Shown: piece after piece, positions 1 to 10,589 of the stretch | Numbering within the stretch: the first letter of the stretch is position 1 | Layout: the number at the start of each line of letters is the position of its first letter | Origin: Diphasiastrum complanatum | Taxonomy: Eukaryota; Streptophyta; Lycopodiopsida; Lycopodiales; Lycopodiaceae | Length of the DNA: 64,000 nt | Assembly (NCBI GenBank): GCA_029204225.1 | Contig: CM055109.1 | Location: 24,826,422-24,890,421 of the forward strand | Direction of reading: 5' to 3' | Program-made: the position numbers and the translations under genes | Notes under the pieces: generated by a model | What the model saw: the letters and a program-made list of their open reading frames with translations, nothing else | What the model was told of the DNA's origin: nothing | Databases searched by the model: none

Positions 1-222
1 CATGCTCTTGCAAACAATCTTGTATTCCATGCAAGGAGCAAACACATCGAGGTAGCTCATCACTTTGTAAGAGAGAAAGTAATTGGGAGAGAGATCTTAT
101 TGGAGCATGTTGGATCTTCAAATTGTGTTGTAGATCTTCTCACCAAGCCATTGCTCAAGAATGCATTTGTCAAGATGAGATCTAATCTTGGCTTAATCTC
201 AAAGTCTATGGTGAATAGGTAG
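1..222 (+). pseudogene. copia RNase H C-terminal fragment
   Basis: The window opens inside a Ty1/copia polyprotein. An open frame from base 1 to a TAG at 220-222 reads the end of the RNase H domain, with the typical KHIEVAHHFVREK stretch followed by VVDLLTKPL. In complete elements this domain degrades the RNA strand of the RNA/DNA hybrid during reverse transcription. The same sequence recurs at 17,700-17,947, 47,500-47,722 and 50,508-50,730, so it is a family member cut by the window edge. It is followed by a purine tract and LTR-like sequence, as expected for a 3' end. Confidence 0.85.
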
Positions 223-233
223 ATATATTTCAA

Positions 234-1022
234 GGAGGGTGAAAAGTCGTAAAACATATCTTCACGTGTTGACTTAGGGGGCTATGCTCTCCTTATTTCT
301 TGTAAATATTTTACTGTACATTAAGGTATGTGAAGTGAGTAGATAACCTTCTAGAATAGGTTGAATTTGAGTTAGGTAGATTCAATTATGATGTCATGCA
401 AAATATTAGATGACATGCAATGCTAGTTAGAATGCATGCATGCAACATGCAAATCAATTTACATAATCTACACATGTCTAGGTAGCTTAGGGAGCTGACA
501 TGCAATCAGTGCATGCAACATGCAAATCAGTTTACATAATCTACACATGTCTAGGTAGCTTAGGGCGCTGACATGCAATCCATGCAACATCCATGCATGC
601 AGTTTTACATGTGGATCTATGATATATGAGTTAACTGGAAGATGTGGACATTCCATGCAAATCCACTGTAGGAACTCAAGCCTCATTGGTGTAGGAAAAC
701 TTTGGCTTGTTTTGCCCTATTGTGAATATTGAGATTTTGGTGTTTTGGGCTCATTCTCTACCCGAGTTTTTTGGTTATCATTTTATCTCGCCACCCGAGA
801 GCAGGCTCTTTTCCCCATAATGAGCACTTAGAATTATTTCTGATAACTATCTATCATAGTAAAGAGTTTTTCCAGTCTGTGGTATGCCATTGTGCTCTTG
901 CCTTGGATTTTTCAACTAAATTGTTCTTTGATCATTCTCGTGCAAACACAACACCCCATAAAGATCCTGTAGTGTGCTAAAAACTTCATAATAAGTTGAT
1001 TGGGGGTACTTTGTTGTAAACG
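234..1022 (+). mobile_element. copia 3' LTR-derived sequence
   Basis: This follows the purine-rich AAGGAGG tract just after the RNase H stop and matches 17,966-18,650, 47,734-48,522 and 50,742-51,213. The left end is set by the polypurine tract. The right end is inferred because copies of the following block at about 39,684 (+) and 61,950 (-) lack it and read differently upstream of the shared CTGGTTATCAAC. It contains a 73-bp direct duplication (438-583) rich in ATGCATGCAA. An 83-codon open frame inside it is conserved among copies only as far as the DNA is, so I do not call it a gene. Confidence 0.6.
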
Positions 1023-2360
1023 TACTAGTTATCAACAGATATTTCCATTTTACTTTGACATCTAGTAACATCAAAGGTTTTGGTAATATCGTACTGGCGA
1101 CAATATAGTTGTTACAAACATTATTGATACCAATTCAGAGTTAGAAGTGTATATGTTTTACTTTGGTAACTGTAGCCAAGAATCTTAGAGCACTAAGATT
1201 GAACATTTCAAAGACCCTCAATAATTTTTACATTTCCTCGGTCTAATCGACGTAAATACCTTTTAGTTATAGTAGGTCTCTTAGGTTTCGTAATTGTTTG
1301 GACAATGTTATATTTGCCCTATGAGATCAGAATTCAATTAATAGTAATCAATAGCAAATATGAAAATACTGACATATTGAACATGTGTTGGAAGAAAGTT
1401 AAGAAGAAAGTCTTCATAGCAGTTAGATCAAACTATTGATTACTTCTCGTAAAACTCATACATCAAATGATACACTCTTAGCTAGTTATACTGCAGTGCG
1501 GTTTGTAAATGTAGCTTCAAAAATAACATGGCTATTAACATGACATCAAATGACACATCTCACCTAGTTATAGTGCATAGAGGTTTGTAGACATTGCTTC
1601 AGAAATAACATGGATATTAACATGACCAGTCACTTGGCTAGGTTTACATCATTACATATCTACATCTTCGAGATAGTTTGGCCCCAATTAATAGAATTTG
1701 CCTCTATGATGTCAATTTTAATACATCGGACAAAGTTAGCTCATTTAATCTTCTATATCATATACAAAAACACTGACCTGCACATTAAATGTATAATTTA
1801 TTACAAAGTAGGGCTCAGCACACTTTGTAATTTACAATCATTCTCTAATTTGCCATTAATCTAAGTCATTTAGAATGAAATAGAATGGCATTTAGGATGA
1901 AATAGTAATTAATGTTTAGTGATATAATTGGCCTATTCCCTTATCAATTTAGATTCATTAAAAGAATTCTTGTTGAATTTGAGATTCTGGAAAATTGCAC
2001 CATTCTCAGATTCCTATCCTAGATCAATTTGCATTCAAAATAAGATTAAAGAACAACCAACCATTTTCAGTAATGAATGTAAAAATTTGCAGGTTTGGGA
2101 CTTCTATGAGGATTCCTTTGGGGATGCATAAAAACCCATGAAAACCATTAAAAATCAATATTCAGTCATCAAAAGTTTGTAGATTAAGTCATAAACCTGG
2201 TAATCCTTAAAAGGTTTGCCACAAAAAACACCAACTCTATCCTATGTAGTGAGATTCCAAAAAATCAACAAACATTTGCAAAATTAAAAAATAAACAAAT
2301 AAACAAGTAAACATAGATGAATATGCGTGGAAAGAATCTCAACACCCAAAAAATGACCTA
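1023..2360 (+). repeat. SPH-upstream block, copy 1 (non-coding)
   Basis: A non-coding AT-rich block that recurs at 5,505-6,876 (-), 39,684-41,640 (+), 48,523-49,887 (+), 60,405-62,050 (-) and in every unit of both tandem arrays. In copies 1, 2 (39.7 kb) and 3 (60-62 kb, inverted) it lies directly upstream of an SPH exon 1, so it was probably the original 5' flank of that gene. Compared with the 39.7-kb copy it lacks roughly 480 bp just before 2,361. Short open frames in it are not conserved as proteins. Confidence 0.75.
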
Positions 2361-2850
2361 TGCTGTTGACATGTGATATTATTGTATTTGTTGACACTTT
2401 AAATAATAAATATGAAGGGCTTTCTAGATTTTAGAGCCATGGCTCTAAGTGCAGTGGATCCGATGTAAAGGTTAGAACTTTCTTTCAATAGGCCAAGGCT
2501 ATTATGGGCTTTACACATAATTCCCTCGAGCACGAGGATGCATGCAATTGTGATTGATTTTTATTAAATCATAACAATAATAAACATGCATAGTTTATTC
2601 ACTATATTAGTGTAAAGAACACAAGTAAACACTAAGAAATATAAATTATTTGATGTACTTTTCTCGCTAATGGCTAAAGTAGCAGGAACTAAGAATTAGT
2701 GCTTTCTAATTCGAATACTCCCGCTGGAACTGGTTTTAGGGGGAATTACTCATTTGGAATTTAGCACCGTCGCTTTTGGTTTGAAATTTTTCTACTCCAG
2801 CTAATGTCGTCTCTAGTGTTGTTATAAAGCAAGTACACAAAGGTAAAGCA
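2361..2850 (+). promoter_or_regulatory. Proximal 5' region of the SPH gene
   Basis: Sequence common to the three SPH loci immediately before exon 1 (compare 41,900-42,438 and, inverted, 59,926-60,390). A TATA-like TTATAAA lies at about 2,821-2,828, roughly 75 bases before the start codon; the inverted copy has TTATAAAT-like sequence in the same place. Conservation among duplicates does not prove function, because the flanks were duplicated together. The promoter call is inference. Confidence 0.35.
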
Positions 2851-2896
2851 CGCTCTCTATCTCTCTCTCTCTCTCTCGCTCGCTCTCTCTCTCTCC
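2851..2896 (+). repeat. (CT)n tract before SPH start codon
   Basis: An interrupted CT dinucleotide run of about 45 bases ending two bases before the ATG at 2,899. The other SPH copies carry the same tract in the same place but longer (about 130 bp at 42,439-42,568; about 70 bp of GA at 59,848-59,917). It probably lies in the 5' UTR. CT-rich leaders are common in plant genes, but a regulatory role here is unproven. Confidence 0.8.
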
Positions 2897-2898
2897 CT

Positions 2899-4163
2899 AT
2901 GGCAATCATTCACTTTTTCTCTATGTTTGCCACCTTGTTTCTACTTCAGGTGTCTTGCGCTTCATCTCTAGACGCTTCTTTTAGCGTAACAAACCTATGT
3001 GATGATTTCATAACAGCGTGTTGTTCAGATGGGACTAAATCTTTGTGCGTCCATGTGGTCCGGAGTGGTCTCAGTTGGTCTTATAATTTCACTGCAAATG
3101 AACAAACCGAATACATCTGTGATTTCACAAGAAGGGATGGCATGACATTGCAGGCAGCCAACCTGCAGATATGGACTTGGAAATTGAACTTGGATGTAAG
3201 GCTAAACCTTCTTTCTCCGCTAATTCTTTCGATTGCATAGCTAAAGTGTCATGGTCTGAGTCTTGCTCGTGATTTTGGAATATTAAATTATATATTGCAA
3301 AAATCTAAAATGAATGCGCATTCCCTCTTTTGCCACGCAACGACCTCTGAAGCTCCGCTGGCACAGTCGTTGCTGGCTTCCACAGGACATTCGTGCTCCT
3401 GAACTCTCGATGTACAGCTCAGGACTTCTTCCTGTCTTGCTGTCCAGCATCCTATTTACGCCTCCTAAGTTGCCTCCCTAGCTGTAAATGATCCTTGTAT
3501 CCTTGTCATGTGTTTTCAACTGCCGATAGCCTGTGTCATTAAAGCTTATAATCCCAGCGTTCAGTCGATGCGTTTAACAAAGTGTGGCTCCCTTTTTTCA
3601 CTCAGCCGCTGTGTTGTCATTCCACCCAGAAGTCAGGAAATGTCCACATCCCCACGACGTCTTAATTAGTTAAGTATGTCTTGCGATTGTTACACGTGCA
3701 TTCTGCAGGCTAATGGTCTGTCTTTGCTTTTCCATTTGAATTACACTGGACATGGACTTAGCATAAAACAAATAGCAAATCCGCTGCTGCAACTTGCATC
3801 AAGTATAGGATTTTTAGCCAGAGAAACCTGATACAAGAATAGACATGGTCTATCTGAAGTGTGCCACTATCTTGTCGTACTCTTAGTTTCTATTTGTTTA
3901 TAGATTGACGTCTTTTTGCAATCTAAGTTATAATAAAATTAGAATCTATAAAACCTTGGCAGTACCAGCAATGTCAATGGAGCTTGGAGAATGCCTACGT
4001 TGTTATGAGTATCTATTTGCGTATATGACCTCAAAACTTATCGTTTTCTTGCTACCTTTCACAGCATGAAGGAAATCCGAATCTAGACTGGGTTGTCAAA
4101 CCAACTGGAATCTGGTTACTATACAAAAACGGTAGGGAGGGAAGTTTTGTGCCTTGGATGTGA
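2899..4163 (+). CDS. S-protein homologue (S1 family), two exons
   Basis: Exon 1 is 2,899-3,195 and exon 2 is 4,065-4,163, with GT at 3,196 and AG at 4,063-4,064. Both boundaries are phase 0 and give 131 residues, the usual size of the secreted plant self-incompatibility S1/SPH family. Residues 1-21 are a hydrophobic signal peptide. The mature part shows VTNLCDD, then LCVHVVRSGLSWSYNF and YICDF, matching the family's 'L.VH...G..W.F......F.CDF' core. Exon 2 supplies LDWVVKPTGIWLLYKNG and a final PW, matching the C-terminal W.V..DGIY...W part. The second cysteine pair usual near the C-terminal tryptophan is not visible. The exon 1 frame continues past the donor to a TAG at 3,240, so an unspliced product would be 113 residues. 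SPH proteins are small secreted proteins with signalling roles in some plants; the role here is unknown. Start, splice sites and stop are intact. Confidence 0.7.
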
Positions 4164-4394
4164 TGCACAAGTCGACGATGCAAAGGTGATCTTCAGCTTT
4201 GTGATATTGTTTTTGTGCAGTTAAACTATACAACTGTTGTTCTTTTTGTCCTCAGCGTGCCTTAGGTAGTTAGTGTACCATTCAATATTCAATGTTAAGA
4301 TTCTGAGGTAAGCATTGTAAGAACCAGAAATCCCAGTTCAATCAAGGTTAACATCACTATGTGCATCCTTGGAATCTCTATCATAACACACTGA
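4164..4394. other. SPH 3' flank
   Basis: Non-coding sequence after the SPH stop, shared with 28,909-29,112 up to about 4,351, where the similarity ends. It probably holds the 3' UTR. I see no convincing polyadenylation signal that I would defend. Confidence 0.4.
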
Positions 4395-4530
4395 CTAAGG
4401 TAACATAGTAACTAAGGTAATGTGTTTACCCTTTGGCAAAGGCTTTGTTGGAATATCAGCCAACATGTTATTGGTATGACAGTAACATAATTTGACATCC
4501 TTCTCTCTCATAAAATAAAAAAGTTGAGCC
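4395..4530 (-). pseudogene. copia RNase H C-terminal scrap (other family)
   Basis: Read on the minus strand, the frame from 4,511 to a TAG at 4,395-4,397 gives VKLCYCHTNNMLADIPTKPL. This is the familiar end of a copia RNase H domain (V.L.Y..T..M.ADI.TK.L). The text upstream on that strand (FYFMREK) fits the preceding 'YHFIREK' of the family. It is not from the same copia family as the arrays, whose ending reads VVDLLTKPL. It is truncated at the junction with the insert described next. Confidence 0.65.
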
Positions 4531-4532
4531 GA

Positions 4533-5483
4533 GGGGTGCTAACATTAAGTAGTAATTAAGAATGAGGTGGTATATGTGTCCCGTTCAGCAATGGCATTGG
4601 TTAGTGGTTAGATGAGGTAGAGCTCATTAAAAGGTCAACTTTGGAACAATAATATTACACTTGCGTTGATCTCAAGAAGACATTCAATAGCAAATGCATT
4701 GAAATTGTAGTGTATTGACCGATCGTGAAGTAAAGATCATGGGTTAGAGCATGTAAGTTGAGTGGGGATAATTTGTTGTTCCATTGGTATAAATGCTGTA
4801 AAAAAGACATGGCTAACAAGGACATACGAGGGAGACCTATGCGACACAGGAGATAGCCTAATTACGCGACCATTGAAGAGGAGTTTGGCAACCCAATAAA
4901 TTTACAATAATTGATTTGGAAAGGATAACAACAGATGGCAGAATGAGCAAGACAATAGATGCAAGAATTCAAAATTTGGAACATAGAGTACCAGTTATTT
5001 GTCATCAACATGGTGTTGTGAATTTTTGTTGGACTACTCATATTGTATGGTCTGCTTTCTGCAGCAAGCATTTGGTGGAAGACGCATGACTAAATTGTAA
5101 ACAATAATATTATGCTACAGTTGGACATCATTTTGAATACTAAAATATGATGAATGAAATGTGGTCAACAATCAATTGTATGTGTACATGGTTGTTGATT
5201 CAAGATACTATACATGGTTAGGAATGTTTCTTACAAAAAGCAAGGAGGAATTTTATGGGAAGGGGAAAGAAGGGAACAAAAATTGGATTATGAGGGCAAA
5301 AATAATGGATTTCTTGGTTTGACTATGGTAACTAGGGACATTTCTATATTGTTGCTCATTAGCAGGTTTGTTGCAGTTGTGCGGTGTTTTGCGGTTTTGC
5401 GGTGTTGCGAGCCAATTTGGACGTATGATGTGAGGGGGTCGAAGTGATAGCATTATTATGGTCATTAAAGATAGCATTAAAAA
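4533..5483 (+). mobile_element. Candidate retroposed insert with A-tail and target-site repeat
   Basis: The segment is bracketed by two copies of AAAAGTTGAGCCGA (about 4,519-4,532 and 5,485-5,497), and a run of A immediately precedes the right copy. This is the layout of LINE/SINE-type target-primed insertion on the plus strand. Within it I recognise no reverse transcriptase, and only weak tRNA-promoter-like text near 4,590-4,640. A 5'-truncated LINE or a retrocopy would fit. A small TGCGGTGTTT-type repeat lies at 5,370-5,408. Confidence 0.4.
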
Positions 5484-5504
5484 AAAAGTTGAGCCGATTA
5501 TCAC

Positions 5505-6876
5505 AAGAAGTACACTAATATCGCATGTCAACAAATACAATAATATCACATGTCAACAAGGCTTAGATAAACACTCGTTCCTTAAAATGATGTTAGGGTT
5601 CTTGAGCCAAGTACACAAATGAAAAGGCCTATGCATCTTCTTTCCCTACTTATTATCTTCTAAAATGGCACATAGTGTATTTAAATAGTACCATATGATT
5701 GGCAAGAGTTTCATTATGACCATATGCTTGTGTGGGAAAGCTTCTAAGACTTATCACGTGACCAACATAGAAGTTTGTTCCTTCTTTTCTGGAAAGGTGG
5801 AGGTTACGGTAAAAATAATTAAACAGCCACATCACAATGGGCAACAAGCCACATTTCTTTTTTGCAGTTATGGGGTGCACCTAGTTCTATTTGTTAGCAA
5901 TAGCTTATGGATGCAATTTGTGATTTATGACTAAATTCACTGCACGAGTTAATTCATGTGGTATGATAGTCATTTGTTAACTCATCACATATTGTAGACA
6001 TCCAGCATAAGTCATGTTTTGGGTGTTTAGATTCTTTCCACGCATATTCATCTATATTCACATGTTTATTTGTTTATTTTTTCCTTTTGCCAATGTTTGT
6101 TGATTTTTGGAATCTCACTACATAGGATAGAGTTGGTATTTTTGTGGCAAACCTTTTAAGGATTACCAAGTTTATGACTTAATCTTCAAAGTTTAGTTTT
6201 GAGTTGTTAAGGTTTAGTAAATGCAAACTTTTGATGACTCAATCATAACTTCCAATGGTTTTCATGGGTTTTTATGCATCCCCAAAGGAATCCACATAGA
6301 AGTTTCAAACCTACAAATTTTTACACTCAGTAGAAAATTTGTTTGCTTGATCTTTAATCTTATTTTGAATGCAAATTGTTCTAGGATAGGCATCTAAGAG
6401 TTATCTCAAATTTAACAAGAATTATCTTAATCTAATTCGAAAAGGGAGTAGGCCAATTATATCATTAAACATTAATTACCATTTCATCCTAAATGTCATT
6501 TTATTTCATTCTAAACGACTTAAATTAATGGCAGATTAGAGAATGATTGTAAATTACAAAGTGTGTGGAGCCCTACTTTGTAATCAGTTATACATTTAAT
6601 GTGCAATTTAGATTTTTTGTATATGATACAGAAGTTTAAATGAGCTAACTTTGTCCGACGTATTAAAATTGACATCATAAAGGCAAATTCTATTAATTGG
6701 GGCCAAACTATTTTGAAGATGTAGATATGTAATGATGTAAACCTAGCCAAGTGACTGGTCATGTTAATATCCATGTCATTTCTGAAGCAATGTCTACAAA
6801 CCTCAATGCACTATAACTAGGTGAGAGTGTGTCATTTGATGTCATGTTAACAGCCATGTTATTTTTGAAGCTGCAT
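5505..6876 (-). repeat. SPH-upstream block, inverted copy
   Basis: Reverse-oriented copy of the block at 39,900-41,640, including the part (about 5,550-5,990) missing from copy 1. It carries the same landmarks (TATGCATCCCCAAAGGAATCC near 6,275 and ACATGGATATTAACATGACC, reversed, near 6,760). It is interrupted at 6,877 by the copia LTR. A 75-codon minus frame at 5,653-5,880 also appears at 60,506-60,733, but with no protein-like conservation beyond the DNA similarity. Confidence 0.75.
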
Positions 6877-7588
6877 TGTAGATTTCACACGTGCAACAGC
6901 TTGTACTTGTGATCTCCTAAGGTGTGTAGATGCATCAAGATCAAAACTAGATTGAGATTCACGATCTATCTTTGATTCTATGGCAAAAACACACTACTAC
7001 ATGCATTCAATCACTTCCAACTCTCACTCACATGTGTTGGAAGTATTAAAAGGTTATTCTAAGTAAAAACAAGCTGCTCTCCTCGAGTAGAGAGAGAAAA
7101 TCATCATAAGCTCTCGGGTAGAGAGAAAGCTAGAAATCCAACACACTATCTCCAAATCAATTAGATCCAAAATGAGGAGTACAATGATACTAGTAGATCC
7201 ACGAGCTACCACTATGCCTAACTATGGTTGGACCACACTTTGTCACCTCTTAATCCTATTGGACCATTGATCCATGCACCTCTTAATTCTATTGGACTAT
7301 TTTCAAGCAAACCTCAAATTCCTATTGGACCTCACATGGTTCCACCTCTAAATCCTATTGGACCTCTTAGAATTCATCAAACAAAAGCATTACACTTGTC
7401 TACACTCTAATTGGCACGAGTTTAGCCTCTTGCTCTAGTTTTGGCTCAATAGTGGCATTACAAGTGGAAATGCATAATTTGCCATCTATGCCAAATTTGT
7501 TCCTATCAACATCCTACACCTAGATGCTTGATATAAAAAACATAAGACCCCTATATCAAACATAGATAATCCTTTTCAATTCTTCACA
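6877..7588 (-). mobile_element. copia LTR, 3' end of minus-strand element
   Basis: A 712-bp segment starting TGTAGATT and ending TTCACA on the plus strand, so on the element's own strand it runs TG...CA. On that strand it directly follows the polypurine tract AAGAGGAG (7,589-7,600), which follows the pol frame. Its inner edge coincides exactly with the point (GCTGCATT) where the SPH-upstream block stops matching its other copies, which continue TACAAACCGC. It contains a short imperfect repeat of CCTATTGGACC at 7,246-7,366 and CTCTACCCGAG-like text shared with the other copia LTRs here. Confidence 0.75.
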
Positions 7589-7652
7589 CTCCTCTTAAAA
7601 AATTATCTATGAAGATTTAAGCATTGATCTTGATATAACTCCAAGATTAGAT

Positions 7653-9280
7653 CTATGCTTGATGAGTAGATTGGCAAATACAAGAGGATGAGTTGACATG
7701 CTCCAAATAGATTTCTCCTCCAATAAGCTTTTCTCTCACAAAATGGTGTGCCACTTCTATGTGCTTGCTTCTTGCATGAAATATGGGATTATTGGCAAGA
7801 GCTTGGGCCGAGATGTTATCACACTTGATCCAGAGCACCTCTTTGGTAGTTGTAGTGAGTGCTTTGTACTGGGCCTCACATGAAGAGAGATATATAGTAT
7901 CTTGCTTTTTGGAAAGCCACGATATTAGATTGCCTCCAAGAAAGATAGTGTATGCACTAATAGACTTTCGATCCATCTTGTCACTTGCAAAGTCCGAATC
8001 CGTGTAGCCCACAATGGATAGATCTTCACTTTTATAAAGTAGACCATAATCACAAGATAAAGATACATATCTTAGAATCCTTTTGGCCATCTTCTAATGA
8101 TGGGTCTTAGGATCTTGCATAAATTGACTCAATTTGTGCACACAAAAACTTAGATCAGGCCTAGTAATGGTAAGCCAAATCAAGGAGCCTACAAGACTCC
8201 TAAAAAGTGTGATGTCCTCAAAGGATCTTTCATCACCTTTATTAGGATCTTTTACAATTTGCTCCATTGGAGTATCTATGCTCTTAGAATTTTCCATATG
8301 GACCTTTTTCAACATAGAGTGAGCATATCTAGATTGGCATATAAAGACATGATTTTTATAGAAAACAATTTCTAGGCCTAGGATGTAATGTATCTCTCCT
8401 AGATCTTGCATTTTAAACTGACATCCAAGTGTTATCTTAGTTTCATCAACTAGCTTGATACAACTTCCACAAAGAATAATGTCATCAACATAAATTAGAA
8501 GAATGACAATATTGCTATCAACAAACTTTAGATACATGGAAGGATCATAGTCACTAAGAGTAAATCCTAGTGAGATAAGAAAAGAATTAAGTCTTGAATA
8601 CCATGATCTTGGTGCTTGTTTGAGTCCATAAAGACTTTTGAAGAGCAAGCACACTTTGGACTCATCCTTGATGAATCCTTGAGGTTATTCCATATAGATC
8701 TCCTCCTCAAGATAACCATTTAGAAAAGCATTGGATACATCTAATTGGAACACCTTCCACTTAAAGAAACAAGCAAGAGAAATAAGAATTCTTATTGTCA
8801 CCATCTTTGCAATGGGTGCAAAGGTCTCCTCATAATCAAGGCCAGGGATTTGAGCAAATCTTTGGGCACATAATCTTGCTTTATACTTGTTGATGGTGCC
8901 ATCATGATTGAACTTGATCTGAAATACCCACTTCCAACCAATCACATGCTTGTTGGATGGAGGATCCACAAGCTCCCAAGTATTGTTGGTGATCAATGCA
9001 TCATACTGTTGCTTCATGGCATCATACCACTCCTTGGTATTGAGTGCCTCTTGTACATTATTTGGCTCTTCATGAGAGACATAAAAAATATAATTAGTGG
9101 AATCAAGATCCACTTGTTTGCCTTTGTCAACATATGAGAGTCTCTTAGGCTCGGATCTATCTCTCATGGATCTTCTTGGTGAGAAAATCTGAGGAGAGTC
9201 TTCCTCAAATCTCGACCCCATCACATCATGATTGTCTTCAAAATCAATAATTGGTGATGCATTCATAGACTTCTTGATCT
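7653..9280 (-). pseudogene. copia pol fragment (RT to RNase H), two stops
   Basis: One reading frame runs from 9,266 to 7,653 with only two internal stops, at 8,685 (TAA replacing a glutamine in ME-QPQGF) and 8,094 (TAG replacing the tryptophan of HHWK). The RT domain shows NNTWELVDPP, the KWVF motif, [25 protein letters not shown] and the catalytic YVDDI. RNase H begins AKRILRYVS, with YTDSDFASD and LSSCEAQYKAL. About 20 residues are missing after VLWIK, and the C-terminus is lost by deletion. Gag, protease and integrase are absent; the element is cut at about 9,280. Together with the LTR at 6,877 it is the youngest-looking copia copy here. Confidence 0.9.
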
Positions 9281-9440
9281 CGGCATCCGCTTCCTTTGTG
9301 GAAGCGAGTACGGGAGGAAACCAAGGATAAGAAGGGAATTAAGATGAAGAGGATGAAGGTGAAGACGAAGGACAAGATTCGGCTTCGGACAATGATGAGG
9401 GAGAAGATAGTGAAGACTAAGAAGCCTACTATTACTTCTT
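9281..9440 (+). other. Acidic coding-like scrap joined to the copia end
   Basis: Directly beyond the copia break, the plus strand reads an acidic run (DEEDEGEDEG, then DNDEGEDSED) with three stop codons in frame. Such tails are seen at the ends of some plant transposase and nuclear-protein genes, but the piece is too short to assign. It marks a chimeric junction and I do not claim a gene. Confidence 0.3.
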
Positions 9441-9971
9441 AGATTTGATGTATTTCTAGTATTTCCAAAAGTTAAAAAAAAAAGATATTAGTATCAATGC
9501 TCTTTTCATGAATTAGATGAGAATATGTACACTTTTTTGAATTATGAATATAAACTTTTGTATCTGATCATCTCTATCTCATTATGTATGGAATGATTGT
9601 TTATTGGTTATGTTTTATTATTTCATCTTGTATAAATTTGTTGTAAATATATACAAACAATAAAAACCAAACAAAAATATCAATTTAAGATGATAAAAAC
9701 ATACCTCATCTACTGTTTGAATGATCTTTAATTCCTTCTAAGATGCATCTCTTTTTTTCTCTATAAAAGCAAACAATGAAAACTAAATCATTGTTAGATT
9801 ACACATCAAATAATCATTGTTAGATTACACATCAAATAATCATTTGCTTGGATTGCCTCCTTTCCTTCAAAACTGCATAGCTTTTTTCTACAAAAGCCAA
9901 CAATGAACAATCATTCACTAACCAACCAATAAACAAATCAATAAACAATGAAAAATTAACAAACAAAATTA

Positions 9972-9972
<1 letters not shown>
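9441..9972. other. AT-rich sequence without genes
   Basis: AT-rich, with a tandem repeat of about 29 bp (ATCATTGTTAGATTACACATC at 9,790-9,842) and repeated AACAATGAA/AACCAA phrases. No coding signal seen. Confidence 0.5.

Positions 9973-10068
<96 letters not shown>
9973..10068 (+). repeat. (CT)n microsatellite
   Basis: A nearly pure CT dinucleotide run of about 95 bases. Unlike the other CT tracts here it has no SPH exon after it; it is followed by the palindrome cluster. Confidence 0.95.
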
Positions 10069-10070
<2 letters not shown>

Positions 10071-10179
10071 CCTAAAGCTTTTCTTTCAAAAACTTTTCTT
10101 CATGAAATCTATTTGCAAATGCAGTCGAGGCCCCCACCTTTTCCATTTCGCGGGTTTTTTTTTTGTTAAAATATTTTTG

Positions 10180-10580
10180 TGTGGCACTGCCATGCGTGGC
10201 AGTGCCATGTCCAAAATTTTTTTTTCCAGAAAACTTGCCAAGGCATGGCAAGTTTTTGCTTGTTGGTAAAATTTGCCACGCGTGGCAAATTTCAAAAACT
10301 TTTTTAAGAATTTTCCCACGTGTGGCAAAATTCAGCATTCTGGAAAAAAATGCCACGCGTGCTAAATTTTCAGAATTTCAAGCGTGGCAGTGCCACGAGT
10401 GGCATTACCATGCATGGTAGTGCCACGCGAATTTAAAATTTAAATCGCTTTGAGCCCGACCCCAAAAAAAAATTCTGTTTGGAAGAAAAGCCGATGACGA
10501 AAAACTTTGACGGCGTGGCAGTGCCACACGTTCATTGCCACGTAGTTTGCCACGTGATTGCCAAGAACATTGCCATGCAA
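10180..10580. repeat. Cluster of GCCACGCGTGGC-type palindromes
   Basis: About a dozen imperfect copies of TGGCA/TGCCA half-sites, arranged as palindromes and separated by 15-40 bases. The best is a 24-base perfect palindrome at 10,269-10,292 centred on ACGCGT. Others are near 10,184-10,210, 10,313-10,330, 10,347-10,360, 10,381-10,431 and 10,513-10,580. Some contain CACGTG, the G-box core. Short frames through it on both strands are a by-product of the repeat. It could be a local minisatellite, part of an LTR, or a cluster of protein-binding sites. Confidence 0.7.
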
Positions 10581-10589
10581 GGGCCGTCG

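Noticed and set aside
729-980. 83-codon frame conserved in all LTR copies (also at 20.2, 22.6, 25.0, 27.5, 48.2, 55.2 and 57.7 kb)
   Set aside because: Its conservation equals that of the surrounding LTR/array DNA, other copies at 18.4 and 52.8 kb have indels that shift it, and it has no recognisable domain.
5653-5934. Overlapping 75- and 79-codon frames, one recurring at 60.5 kb
   Set aside because: Both lie in the non-coding SPH-upstream block, and the recurrence reflects DNA duplication; the third copy (41.2-41.5 kb) is not open.
7228-7410. 60-codon Pro/Ile-rich frame
   Set aside because: Lies in the LTR and arises from the CCTATTGGACC repeats.
10072-10420. Three overlapping frames on both strands rich in CHA/HGK/RVA repeats
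   Set aside because: By-products of the palindrome cluster; all three frames read the same short motif.
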